A stretch of DNA of 64,000 nucleotides, taken from contig JAIOKI010000005.1 in assembly GCA_028335825.1 (NCBI GenBank), positions 496,001 through 560,000 on the forward strand, read 5' to 3'. Shown in pieces: positions 1-9,759 of the stretch. Position 1 is the stretch's first letter; each line of letters starts with the position of its first letter. Under the pieces are notes generated by a model that made no database searches, was not told where the DNA came from, and saw nothing but the letters and a program-made list of their open reading frames with translations. Made by a program: the position numbers and the translations under genes. Origin of the DNA: Nosema muscidifuracis (lineage: Eukaryota; Microsporidia; Nosematidae).

Positions 1-1220
1 CCTGACGTAGTCGCTATTCCCTAAGATTAACCCATGCATGTTTTTGAAGAAGTATCTGAAAAATGGACTGCTCAGTAATACTCACTTTATTTTATGTATA
101 TTGATGATAACTACGTTAAAGTGTAGATAATTGTATACAGTAAGAGTGAGACCTATCAGCTAGTTGTTAAGGTAATGGCTTAACAAGGCAGTAACGGGTA
201 ACGGTATTACTTTGTAATATTCCGGAGAAGGAGCCTGAGAGACGGCTACTAAGTCTAAGGATTGCAGCAGGGGCGAAACTTGACCTATGGATTTTGTCTG
301 AGGCAGTTATGGGAAGTAATAGATATTGTTTCATATTGTAAAAACATATGAGGTGATTAATTGGAGGGCAAATCAAGTGCCAGCAGCCGCGGTAATACTT
401 GTTCCAAGAGTGTGTATGATGATTGATGCAGTTAAAAAGTCCGTAGTTTATTTTTAAGAAGCAATATGAGGTGTACTGTATAGTTGGGAGAGAGATGAAA
501 TGTGACGACCCTGACTGGACGAACAGAAGCGAAAGCTGTACACTTGTATGTATTTTTTGAACAAGGACGTAAGCTGGAGGATCGAAGATGATTAGATACC
601 ATTGTAGTTCCAGCAGTAAACTATGCCGACGATGTGATATGAGTATTTGTATTACATAATAGAAATTCGAGTTTTTTGGCTCTGGGGATAGTATGATCGC
701 AAGATTGAAAATTAAAGAAATTGACGGAAGAATACCACAAGGAGTGGATTGTGCGGCTTAATTTGACTCAACGCGAGGTAACTTACCAATATTTTATTAT
801 TCAGCGAGAATGGAATTTGAGAATGATAATAGTGGTGCATGGCCGTTTTCAATGGATGCTGTGAAGTTTTGATTAATTTCAACAAGACGTGAGACCCTTA
901 TAGACAGACACGATCAGTGTAGGAAGGAAAGGATTAAAACAGGTCCGTTATGCCCTCAGACATTTTGGGCTGCACGCGCAATACAATAGATATGGATCTT
1001 TATGGGATAATATTTTGTAAGAGATATTTGAACTTGGAATTGCTAGTAAATTTTATTAAATAAGTAGAATTGAATGTGTCCCTGTTCTTTGTACACACCG
1101 CCCGTCGCTATCTAAGATGATATATGTTGTGAAATTAGTGTAAACTACTTGAACAAGATGTATTAGATCTGATATAAGTCGTAACATGGTTGCTGTTGGA
1201 GAACCATTAGCAGGATCATA
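1..1220 (+). rRNA. Small-subunit rRNA, unit 1 (5' end cut by window)
   Basis: RNA of the 40S ribosomal subunit. Universally conserved blocks are visible: the 530-loop at 377-396 (GTGCCAGCAGCCGCGGTAAT) and the decoding-site block at 1088-1107 (TTGTACACACCGCCCGTCGC). The 3' end is placed after GCAGGATCATA, by comparison with the usual end of microsporidian SSU. Alignment with unit 2 shows that about 16 nt are missing at the 5' end because the window starts inside the gene. A full length of about 1.24 kb is typical of Microsporidia and far below the roughly 1.8 kb of most eukaryotes. Only a few substitutions separate it from unit 2. Short open frames inside it are chance and not genes. Confidence 0.95.
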
Positions 1221-1321
1221 TCGAGTAACAGTTAATACAATATTTATATATATTTATTATACATTTATATATATAGATTATACTAATATGTATTTATATA
1301 TATATTTATTATTATTAATTT
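1221..1321 (+). other. ITS between SSU and LSU, unit 1
   Basis: Internal transcribed spacer of about 100 nt, almost pure A/T, made of degenerate TATATA / GATTATACTAAT-like units. It shares its first ~20 nt (TCGAGTAACAGTTAATACAA) with unit 2. It is 36 nt shorter than the ITS of unit 2, so the two units are not exact duplicates. Confidence 0.8.
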
Positions 1322-2888
1322 ACCCACACATGGGATCAATAGGATGCCACAGCGATGAAGGTCGTAGATGAATACGAAAGCATTGTTACCGAATATATAC
1401 AGATGTGTATAGAGGACCCTTTGAACTTAAGCATATCATTAGAAGGAGGAAAAGAAACTAACCAGGATTTCTGTAGTAGCAGCGAGTGAACAAGAAGCAA
1501 CCCGTGATTGTAATCCTATTGGAGATGTAAATCACTATTTTATTACTTATTTGTACAGAATATAATATTCGTTAGTTGAATAAAATAGTAAGTATCAGCG
1601 AGTAGGGCTGCTTGGTAGTGCAGTCTGAATACAGGTAGAATGAGATATCTAAGGTTAAATATAATGGCATACCGATAGCAAATAAGTACTGCGAAGGAAT
1701 TTGTGAAAATGTGTGGGGCAGCCTTATGTTTAAGGACCCGTCTTGAAACACGGACCAAGGAGATTATAGTTATAGCAAGATAATGGCTCAGTCGTTATTA
1801 ATATGACAAGTTATAACTATAAGACCCGAAACACAGTGAACTATGCATGTTCTGGTTGAAGATAAGCAACAGTTTATTGGAAGACCATAATCATTCTGAC
1901 GTGCAAATCGATGATTTAAGATGTGTATAGTGGCGAAAGACCAATCGAACTGTGTGGTAGCTGGTTCACAGCGAAATGTCTCTCAGGACAGCAGTCATTG
2001 TATATAGGACATAGATGTAGGACACTGTTATAGTCTCGACTATGAGAAATCTTTAATTCTATGGTCTTCTGTAGATTAGGTTTACAGAATGAATCTATTG
2101 TATGACTAGTGGGCACATGATTGTAAGAATGATGTGCAAAAAGGGATGAACCTTATGGAACATTAAATATTCTAAATAGTAGACAGTATACCATAAATAT
2201 GATGAATACATTGAGACAGTAGGGCGGTTGTTATGGAAGTAGAAATCCGCTAAGAAACGTGTTACAACGTACCTACCGAATGTATTATTGTATAAAATGG
2301 AAGAAGATGACTACTTTTATGAGATGTTTCTATATGAGTATTTAGGTAGCTGTGCAATTTGTTTGTATTGAAGTATATGTGTGAATGTATATGGAAGAAA
2401 CAAATGGGCCGATCTTGGAGGCAGTAACAATATATTTGTATAGATATAGACTAGGGTTTTCAATGGTATTGAAGTGAGTCGGTGTTATTGTAAAAACAAA
2501 GAAGATCAATAGTTCTTCACTTGACTACTGCAAGGCGACTTGATGATGACAGTATATAAGCGGTGTAAGAAAAATGAATTAGACTGTGTGTACGTATGGA
2601 TTGTCATGATAAGAAATACGTGTTATATGTATATACTTGATAAAAAAGAAGTGGTGTAGCCGTACCTATACCGCATCAGGTGTCTTTGTATCATAACAGA
2701 TATTTTAAATTAAAGTAAGTAAGGGAATTCGGCAAATTAGATCTGTAACCTTGGGATAAAGATTGGCTCTAGCATGCTAGAACTTTTACTATGTAAGGAA
2801 TCTGACTGTTTATTAAAAACATAGCTTTTTGTATTACAAGAAGTGAATTCTGCCCAGTGCATTTATTGTTAAAGTTGTGTAAGCGAAT

Positions 2889-2941
<53 letters not shown>

Positions 2942-3040
2942 TTAATTGGTGACGCGCATGAATGGAGCAACGAGATTCCTACTGTCCCTACTTACAATTT
3001 TGTGAAACCACGAGACAAGGGAACGGGCTTGTTGTATATC

Positions 3041-3072
<32 letters not shown>

Positions 3073-3507
3073 TTAGTATGTTCTAATAATTATTCGGTAT
3101 ATTGTAGAGAGGTGGGAGATGATTTGTGAAACCACTAGTATGTTTGAATATTTGTTTATTTGGATATATGGGGAGTTTGGCTGGGGCGGTACAGCTGTTA
3201 AAAAGTAACACAGCTGTCCTAAGGTAGATGAATGATGGATGGTAACCATCAGTTTATTATAAGGGAATAAATCTGCTTTACTTTATACATATGACTGTAT
3301 TTAGTAGGGAAACCTTGGCCTAGCGATCCCAATTACATTCATTATGTATTGGGTGATTGAAAAGTTACCACAGGGATAACTGGCTTGTAGCAGGCAAGCG
3401 ATCATAGCGACTCTGCTTTTTGATTCTTCGATGTCGTCTCTTCTGATCATCGTAGTGTATATGTTACGAAGTGTTGGATTGTTCACCCGGTAATGAGGAA
3501 CGTGAGA

Positions 3508-3549
<42 letters not shown>

Positions 3550-3881
3550 TAAGTATTTTTGAGTGAACTTTGATAGTACGAGAGGAACTCTAAGTGATGA
3601 CCACTGGTAGTGCGATTAACTATTAAGTTATGTTGCTTAGCTACGTCGTTTCGATTAAGGCTGAAAGCCTCTTAAGCCTGAAGCGTAGCTCAAAGATACA
3701 TTTGGGAGAATACTACTCTATTAAGCAGAACTGTAAGAATGAAGGTGTATGCCGACATTTTGAGGTTACTGCTTTTTGTATTACTGTGTAGGTGTGTATG
3801 TAATTTTCATAGTTGGGATTGTAGATAAGAAATGTGATTAGGAATATGTTTTTAAGTAAATTGCTCAAACAAAAATCAAAT
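1322..3881 (+). rRNA. Large-subunit rRNA with fused 5.8S, unit 1
   Basis: RNA of the 60S subunit. The first ~150 nt are 5.8S-like (GATGAAGGTCGTAGATGAATACG region) and run straight into LSU sequence with no ITS2, the microsporidian condition. Conserved landmarks are the helix-69 block at 2910-2927 (GACTCTCTTAAGGTAGCC) and the sarcin-ricin loop at 3575-3588 (AGTACGAGAGGAAC). The 3' boundary is set where similarity to unit 2 stops (…CAAACAAAAATCAAAT). The mature end may lie some tens of bases earlier. A LINE fragment starts at the next base. The length of ~2.56 kb fits microsporidian LSU. Confidence 0.93.
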
Positions 3882-4147
3882 TTACACTAAAATAAGATGT
3901 AATTTAATTAGATGGTCTTCTGCGTTAGCTAATGCTCGTAGAATCCCTCAGTATTATAGAGAACATTGCTTTCTATGTGAGGGAGAACAGGAAAATCTTG
4001 AACATTTCCTGTTAGATTGTCCATCCTTATCTGGGACAAGATCTCTTTATGAGAGTAAAATCCCAGAGTTAAATTCTTTAACTCTAACAAAAGAAGAACA
4101 AGTTAAGATGATCATTGGTAATATAAATGACATCAAGACTTCACCAA
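3882..4147 (+). pseudogene. LINE-A ORF2 fragment fused to the LSU 3' end
   Basis: 266 nt corresponding without gaps to 9387-9652 of the intact LINE-A. It encodes the zinc-binding tail region of ORF2 (CFLCEGEQENLEHFLLDC, a CX2CX8HX4C pattern). It is truncated at both ends. The left end abuts the LSU, and the right end stops inside ORF2 without stop codon, 3' UTR or tail, running directly into the next LINE-A. Missing 3' sequence is unusual for a LINE insertion, which normally begins copying at the RNA 3' end. It could come from a template jump, a deletion, or insertion of the full element into an older copy. Confidence 0.85.
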
Positions 4148-4151
4148 AAAA

Positions 4152-6059
4152 ATGGGGTTAGACAATTGTAAAAAAAACACTCCGCAGAGATGCAGCACAA
4201 ACGAGGACTTACCAACCTCAAAAGTACAGAAAGATAGTCAAACATCTTTACTGGAAGGAATTAAAAGTAGTTATGGTACTCTTAGCACTGGTAATGCTTT
4301 GTACTATGACATAAAAAAATTGAATAGTCTCTACTCAAAAACAGAAGTTTTGTTTGAAAAAGCAAGTAAAAATTTTTATCATATTGATAAAGAAAAGAAC
4401 AGAGATATTTACAACATCTCTAGATACTCATTAAGTCTGATAGACTTGATTAAGCTCCAAGATGCACATGTTAAGTCGTGTCAACGTGAACTGAGTACAC
4501 AAAAGAAGAAGTATGAATTACTTCAAAAACAAGTGAATGATCTCATCAACCGTGTCAATTATGATGATGTCAATAAAGTAAACGCTGAATCAATGAATGA
4601 AGTGAAGCAGGAAACTGCAATAAAAGACAAAGATCGAACTCCTCATCCGGATAACTCGATTGTAAAAGAGGATGGTAAGGTCACCATGCCATCTCAAATA
4701 ACAAGCATTGGATCGCCCAAGTCCTCTGCACTATCAGTCTTCCTTTCCAAGGTAGCAAAAGCCTCTTGCAAAGGCAGGAAACCAAAGAGTCCCATTCTTT
4801 TAAAGAGAACATCTGAAGAAGGATGGACAAAGGTCGTAGCCAGCTACGGAAGATCAGTAGTGATCAAAAAAGATAGTCTATTGGCTGATAAAATGGAAGT
4901 TATCGATGACAACAGGTATACCTCACTAATGCCTGATTGGATTCGTAACATTAACAACAGTGAAGAGTCATCTGATGACTCTAATGATAAGAGTTATCCC
5001 TTAGCTTATCTAGGGGATCCTAAAAGACAACAGAGGTCGAAACGCCTTGATAAAAGTAACTACCCTCTGAGGCTATCAGAGGATGTAAAAAAAGAAAAGG
5101 AGCCGAAACACTCCATAAAAGATAGTATACATCTAGATGCCAATATGTGTAATCTAGATGTTATCACAAAAGAAGGCCTCCAAGGGCCTATGATAGTAGA
5201 CCACAAAGCGACTGACATCTTAATTGAGTCTGTAGAGTCCTTTGTGGAAACAATAAAAGAGGAACAATTTTCTAAGTTGCATAACTTGCAAGAGACTAAG
5301 AAAAATGTTGTACTCAACAAAAGTGAGAAGTCGAAACGCTTCACAAATAAAAACTACCCTAAGGTTGGCAAGCCGAAGGATGTTCTAAAAGTTCCCAGTA
5401 AAACCACTAAGGGAAGTGTGGTATCACACAAACAAAAGAAAAATCTCTTAAGGAGACTTAGAGAAGACTCAGCTCATAAAAAAGTTGAAATAAAAAATTT
5501 TATTGCCCCTAAAATGAAGGACAATAGAGACAAAAAGCCAGTAAAGAAGAATACTGGAGAAAAATGGACAGATAAGCTGTCTAGAGAAGAACTCCTCAAA
5601 ATCATGCTTGAGGGGAAGAAACCAGCCGAAAATAAGTATCGGCTGGTTACAATGGAAGGTCTACCATCAGGAGAGGGCCATAAAAATTTAGCTGTCTGGG
5701 CTAAGATACTAGGTGTTAAGGAATCAGATATTCCTTACATAAAAGATGTCAGTGGGAAGACGATCCTTTTAGTAAGATATGAAGCTGTTCTGAGAGTGGC
5801 AGACAGTCTTTGTAGAATTGCTGAGGGAGTCAGATGCCTGTCTGAGCCAAATGCCTTGAGACAGTTCTTGTCTTATAATAAAGATAAAATAGTAGCAGAT
5901 CTTGCTGTTATTAAAAAAAGCTGGAAGTCTTTTGTTCCTCTGCAAAAGTCTATAAAAGTTATAGTACGATGTCTTAATAATTTGGAGACAAGTATGTTAA
6001 AAAAGTTTGCTTTAGATGATGAAGCTATAAAAGATATTCTGGAGGCTAATGGTCCCTGA
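4152..6059 (+). CDS. LINE-A ORF1 protein (RNA-binding/chaperone role inferred)
   Basis: 635 aa, Lys- and Ser-rich. LINE ORF1 proteins generally coat the element RNA; that role is inferred from position, as I see no RRM or CCHC knuckle. Residues ~50-136 are rich in charged/Leu heptad-like sequence (for example QKKKYELLQKQVNDLINRV at ~117-136) and could form a coiled coil. Residues ~140-460 are low-complexity, basic and probably disordered. Residues ~470-635 form the block that recurs in all related relics in the window (key string YRLVTMEGLPSGEGHKNLAVW, then ILLVRYEAVLRVADSL), so this is the conserved core. The ATG at 4152 is chosen because identity with copy 2 begins only 4 nt before it. The stop overlaps the ORF2 start by 11 nt. 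It differs from copy 2 at six residues. Confidence 0.88.
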   Translation: MGLDNCKKNTPQRCSTNEDLPTSKVQKDSQTSLLEGIKSSYGTLSTGNALYYDIKKLNSLYSKTEVLFEKASKNFYHIDKEKNRDIYNISRYSLSLIDLIKLQDAHVKSCQRELSTQKKKYELLQKQVNDLINRVNYDDVNKVNAESMNEVKQETAIKDKDRTPHPDNSIVKEDGKVTMPSQITSIGSPKSSALSVFLSKVAKASCKGRKPKSPILLKRTSEEGWTKVVASYGRSVVIKKDSLLADKMEVIDDNRYTSLMPDWIRNINNSEESSDDSNDKSYPLAYLGDPKRQQRSKRLDKSNYPLRLSEDVKKEKEPKHSIKDSIHLDANMCNLDVITKEGLQGPMIVDHKATDILIESVESFVETIKEEQFSKLHNLQETKKNVVLNKSEKSKRFTNKNYPKVGKPKDVLKVPSKTTKGSVVSHKQKKNLLRRLREDSAHKKVEIKNFIAPKMKDNRDKKPVKKNTGEKWTDKLSREELLKIMLEGKKPAENKYRLVTMEGLPSGEGHKNLAVWAKILGVKESDIPYIKDVSGKTILLVRYEAVLRVADSLCRIAEGVRCLSEPNALRQFLSYNKDKIVADLAVIKKSWKSFVPLQKSIKVIVRCLNNLETSMLKKFALDDEAIKDILEANGP

Positions 6060-9000
6060 AAATAAAATTCTAAATATTGATTTATTACGATTCACTCTAA
6101 GGAATCAAAAAACTTCTTTATTTAAGCTTCTTAGAAGCAACAAAAGTATTTGTATTGATTTAAGTTACAAACTTATTAAAATCAAAAGTAAATGTCATTC
6201 GAGATCCCTCGGAGTAAAATCTTTAAATTATAATGTAATGTTTAATTTAAGAAAAAAGATCAAGCTTAACAGCTTACAAAAGAAGCTCTGCTTAGTAAAT
6301 GCCTTGGCAAGCCATATTAAGATTTTAGAGTTACAAAAGCAACTTACAAGAGTTAGTCCAGTTTTAGATAACTGTATTGTAGGTAGTAAAAGACATCGCA
6401 GACGTGATACAACATTTACTTTCTTTGCTGTAAAGAAAGTACAAAAAGACAACTTCATTAATGTATTAAAGCAGTTAAACATTAATGTGTTAAAAGAAAA
6501 ACCAGCTAAGTTTAAGCAGGTACAAAAGTTAAAGACTCTTGACAAAGTTAAGCTTTGTAGTCTTAATATAAATCATCTTTATGGGAAGAAGGAAGACTTA
6601 GAGATCCTTTTGAAAGTAGAGAAACCATCAATTTTATGTCTACAAGAAACATGGAAGAAATCCACTGTTATTGGAAGACTAGAAAAGTATATGGTAGTGG
6701 AAACACCTGCCATAGGTAAAAATAAACCAGGTTTAATGACCTTGGTAAGAAAAAGTGGAGCAGTGAGATGTTCTAAAAAAGGTAATGATGACAACATCCT
6801 ACAAACGGTTGTTGAATTCAAAACAAGTACAGGATGGACAAAGATACTAGTTATCAATGTCTATGTGCCACAAGATAGAGAGCTTAAGCAATTAACTCTC
6901 ATAAAATTAATCAACCTTCTTAATATTGAGAAGAACAAAAGATGCTACAAGGAGATTATAGTAATGGGAGATATGAATTGTAAAGATTCAACTCTCAAAC
7001 AAAAGCTTGTTGCTGGAGGTTTAAATCCTCTTATCAACTACAATAGAGTATCAGGAACTAGAATCCTGAGTAATGGTAAAGTCTCAAAAAGACGTATTGA
7101 TACGATCTTTAGAGTCTTAAAACAAGACAGTGAGAAGGTTACTATCTCACAAAGATGGGCTGTAGGAGATCATTTACTACTTAGAAGATATATAACTCTT
7201 CCTTCTCCAGTAGTAGAGACATCTTTTACATATAACAGAAAGAAGATGCAAGATCCTCTTATTGAAGAGAAATTGAGTCAGCTTTTGAATAGGAAACTAT
7301 TCACAATAGAAGAACTCCCTAGAGTTTTAAAAGAAGTATGTACAACTGAAAAGGTGTACGATAAAGTTAAGGTAAGAAAAGGATTGCCTATTAAATGGAA
7401 GCACATTAATGTGTATAAAAGATTTAGACTTGCCACAAAGCGAGTACTAAAACAATGGAATGATGCAAATGCTTTTAGGTATTTGACATTAAAAAAAGAA
7501 GTTGAGGAAACAAGAGTGAAGGTTCGGCGAGAACGAGCTAATCTCTGGGCCTTTAATGGCATAAACCTCTATAAAAGTAATCGCTCTAGAGATTTCTGGA
7601 AGTGGCTAAAGGGTATGTCTAACACATCAGTTAGACTAGACAATGTTTGTCTTCAAGACGAGGAGGGCATAGCTCACAATGAGCAACAAAAGAAGCTAGA
7701 AATAGCTAACAAATTTTATGCTAAATTAGCAACATCAACTGTAGATAGTGACTCTATATACAACAAAAGTCTTTTAAAAGAGCCTCCTGATGACGTCACA
7801 ATGGAGGAATTAATAAAAGCTACAAATAATTGTGGCAATAACAAAGCAGCCGGTCCGGATGAAATTCCAACTGAGCTATACAAGGTACTACTTAGGCCTA
7901 GTCTAGTAGATAAAAAGCTGCCCTCATTCCTGGTGGATGAGATCAACAAATTTATAACAGGTGCCAGCCCACCTGTTTATTGGAGTGCTGCTGATATGGT
8001 ATGCCTCCATAAAAAAGGAGATGAAACAGATATCAACAACTATAGAGGTATTGCACTGATTAATACAATCAGTAAAATATACCTCAAAATAATCAATGAT
8101 AGACTTACACAGTTTGTCGATACAAATAACATTCTTTCTCCTTATCAGGCTGGATTTAGAGCAGGAGAAGAATGTATGAACCAGGTAGCAACTTTATTAG
8201 AAGTTGTTAAAAGAAGAGAATTTCGAAGTCTGAAGACATATCTGTGCTTCATAGACTTCGAAAAAGCTTATGATAATGTTAGCCATGAGCTATTATTTAA
8301 TAAGCTACAAAAGTATTGTGTACCAGAGTATCTTATCAATACATTGAAAGATATATATGGTAACACACAAATGAGAATCCGCATAAGTGGAGATACAAGC
8401 AGTGGCTATAGCTACAGAAAAGGTGTGAGACAAGGATGCCCTTGTTCTCCAATGTTGTTCAATCTGTTTATTAATGACATTTTTGATGACATGACAAAAG
8501 TGATTGTACCTCGATCAACAATAGAAATACCAGGACTGATGTTTGCAGATGACATAATTGTCTTTGGTGATTCAAAAAATGATTTGGAACTAAAAATTCA
8601 ACAAATCAGCAAATGGGCAGTTGACAATCAAATGAGAGTTAACTGTAACAAAAGTGGTATTCTCGTATGGAATACCAATACAAGCTATGAGTCAGAAGAT
8701 ATCTCTATAGATATTGACTTCGGAAAGATCTGTGAAGTCACAGAATACAGGTATTTGGGTGTTTTGATTAAAAGAAGCACCCTCGAAGATCATCTTGTAA
8801 AAGATGGAGCCTTTAGAGGCAAAAAAGCATTAGAAGCATTGAAACCAAAGCTTCTTAACAAGAGTATATGTATTCCGTTTAAGGGAATACTAATAAAGAA
8901 TGTACTAGTACCTGCACTCATGTACGGTAGTGAGTTATGGGGAATGTCTAGTACAAGATCAGGGAGAATCAGTAGGATTCTCAGAAAAGCTGTTCGGATG

Positions 9001-9759
9001 ATATTCTGGACAAAAATAGTTCCATTAGATAGGATAATGGATGAGTTCTGCATTAACAGGATTCAAATACAAGCATCTCTAAATCGCTTTAGAGCATTAA
9101 GGAAGTGGAAACACAACAAAACTATAATCTCGGAATTTGTAGAACAAGTTCCAAGAGCTAAAAAGACTACATGGAGTTCAAGAACTCGACGGTGGTGTAA
9201 AAGATATGTCGGACACGACTATGAAAGTATTGACTACAAAGTAGCCAAACAAAGAATAATAGAGGTATTGAAAGGTAGGAGATCCTATAATACTACCATA
9301 GCATCCTCACTAGCAGCACAGTATGGTATATTTGAGTCTCAACTCAAGTACATACTAACACAAATAAATAAGAGACAGATAAGGAATTACACTAAAATAA
9401 GATGTAATTTAATTAGATGGTCTTCTGCGTTAGCTAATGCTCTTAGAATCTCTCAGTATTATAGAGAACATTGCTTTATATGTGAGGGAGAACAGGAAAA
9501 TCTTGAACATTTCCTGTTAGATTGTCCATCCCTATCTGAGACAAGATCTCTTTATGAGAACAAAATTACAGAGTTAAATTCTTTAACTCTAACAAGAATA
9601 GAACGAGTTAAGATGATCATTGGTAATATCAATGACATCAAGACTTCACCAACAGGAAGAAAAGCTCTACTTGCAAGAGTAGAATTTCTTGATAAAATGA
9701 TAGTACAAAGATATATCATTGTACAACAAAAGAGTAGACTTCATGTCTCATCAGAGTAA
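6049..9759 (+). CDS. LINE-A ORF2: APE endonuclease-reverse transcriptase
   Basis: 1236 aa. It nicks target DNA and copies the element RNA by target-primed reverse transcription. The N-terminal ~165 residues are basic and unassigned. The APE-type endonuclease spans ~166-380: SLNINHL, LQETW (198-202), VYVP (~271), GDMN (307-310), RRIDTIF (348-354) and GDH (373-375), which supply the expected catalytic Asn/Glu/Asp/His. The reverse transcriptase spans ~610-930: FIDFEKAYDNV (motif A, Asp736), GVRQGCPCSP, FADD (832-835, catalytic Asp pair), then YRYLGVLI. The C-terminal zinc motif has Cys1142, Cys1145, His1154 and Cys1159 (CX2CX8HX4C). No RNase H block was seen. The start ATG lies inside the end of ORF1 (ATGGTCCCTGA), suggesting translation by termination-reinitiation. 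All catalytic residues expected for activity are present. Confidence 0.93.
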   Translation: MVPENKILNIDLLRFTLRNQKTSLFKLLRSNKSICIDLSYKLIKIKSKCHSRSLGVKSLNYNVMFNLRKKIKLNSLQKKLCLVNALASHIKILELQKQLTRVSPVLDNCIVGSKRHRRRDTTFTFFAVKKVQKDNFINVLKQLNINVLKEKPAKFKQVQKLKTLDKVKLCSLNINHLYGKKEDLEILLKVEKPSILCLQETWKKSTVIGRLEKYMVVETPAIGKNKPGLMTLVRKSGAVRCSKKGNDDNILQTVVEFKTSTGWTKILVINVYVPQDRELKQLTLIKLINLLNIEKNKRCYKEIIVMGDMNCKDSTLKQKLVAGGLNPLINYNRVSGTRILSNGKVSKRRIDTIFRVLKQDSEKVTISQRWAVGDHLLLRRYITLPSPVVETSFTYNRKKMQDPLIEEKLSQLLNRKLFTIEELPRVLKEVCTTEKVYDKVKVRKGLPIKWKHINVYKRFRLATKRVLKQWNDANAFRYLTLKKEVEETRVKVRRERANLWAFNGINLYKSNRSRDFWKWLKGMSNTSVRLDNVCLQDEEGIAHNEQQKKLEIANKFYAKLATSTVDSDSIYNKSLLKEPPDDVTMEELIKATNNCGNNKAAGPDEIPTELYKVLLRPSLVDKKLPSFLVDEINKFITGASPPVYWSAADMVCLHKKGDETDINNYRGIALINTISKIYLKIINDRLTQFVDTNNILSPYQAGFRAGEECMNQVATLLEVVKRREFRSLKTYLCFIDFEKAYDNVSHELLFNKLQKYCVPEYLINTLKDIYGNTQMRIRISGDTSSGYSYRKGVRQGCPCSPMLFNLFINDIFDDMTKVIVPRSTIEIPGLMFADDIIVFGDSKNDLELKIQQISKWAVDNQMRVNCNKSGILVWNTNTSYESEDISIDIDFGKICEVTEYRYLGVLIKRSTLEDHLVKDGAFRGKKALEALKPKLLNKSICIPFKGILIKNVLVPALMYGSELWGMSSTRSGRISRILRKAVRMIFWTKIVPLDRIMDEFCINRIQIQASLNRFRALRKWKHNKTIISEFVEQVPRAKKTTWSSRTRRWCKRYVGHDYESIDYKVAKQRIIEVLKGRRSYNTTIASSLAAQYGIFESQLKYILTQINKRQIRNYTKIRCNLIRWSSALANALRISQYYREHCFICEGEQENLEHFLLDCPSLSETRSLYENKITELNSLTLTRIERVKMIIGNINDIKTSPTGRKALLARVEFLDKMIVQRYIIVQQKSRLHVSSE

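Noticed and set aside
167-3486. Several 60-70 codon frames inside the rRNA genes, repeated in unit 2
   Set aside because: They lie within conserved rRNA sequence on either strand and are repeated only because the rRNA is repeated.
5060-5344. Antisense open frames inside LINE-A ORF1 and ORF2
   Set aside because: They are shadows of the coding strand, with no family resemblance and no independent conservation.
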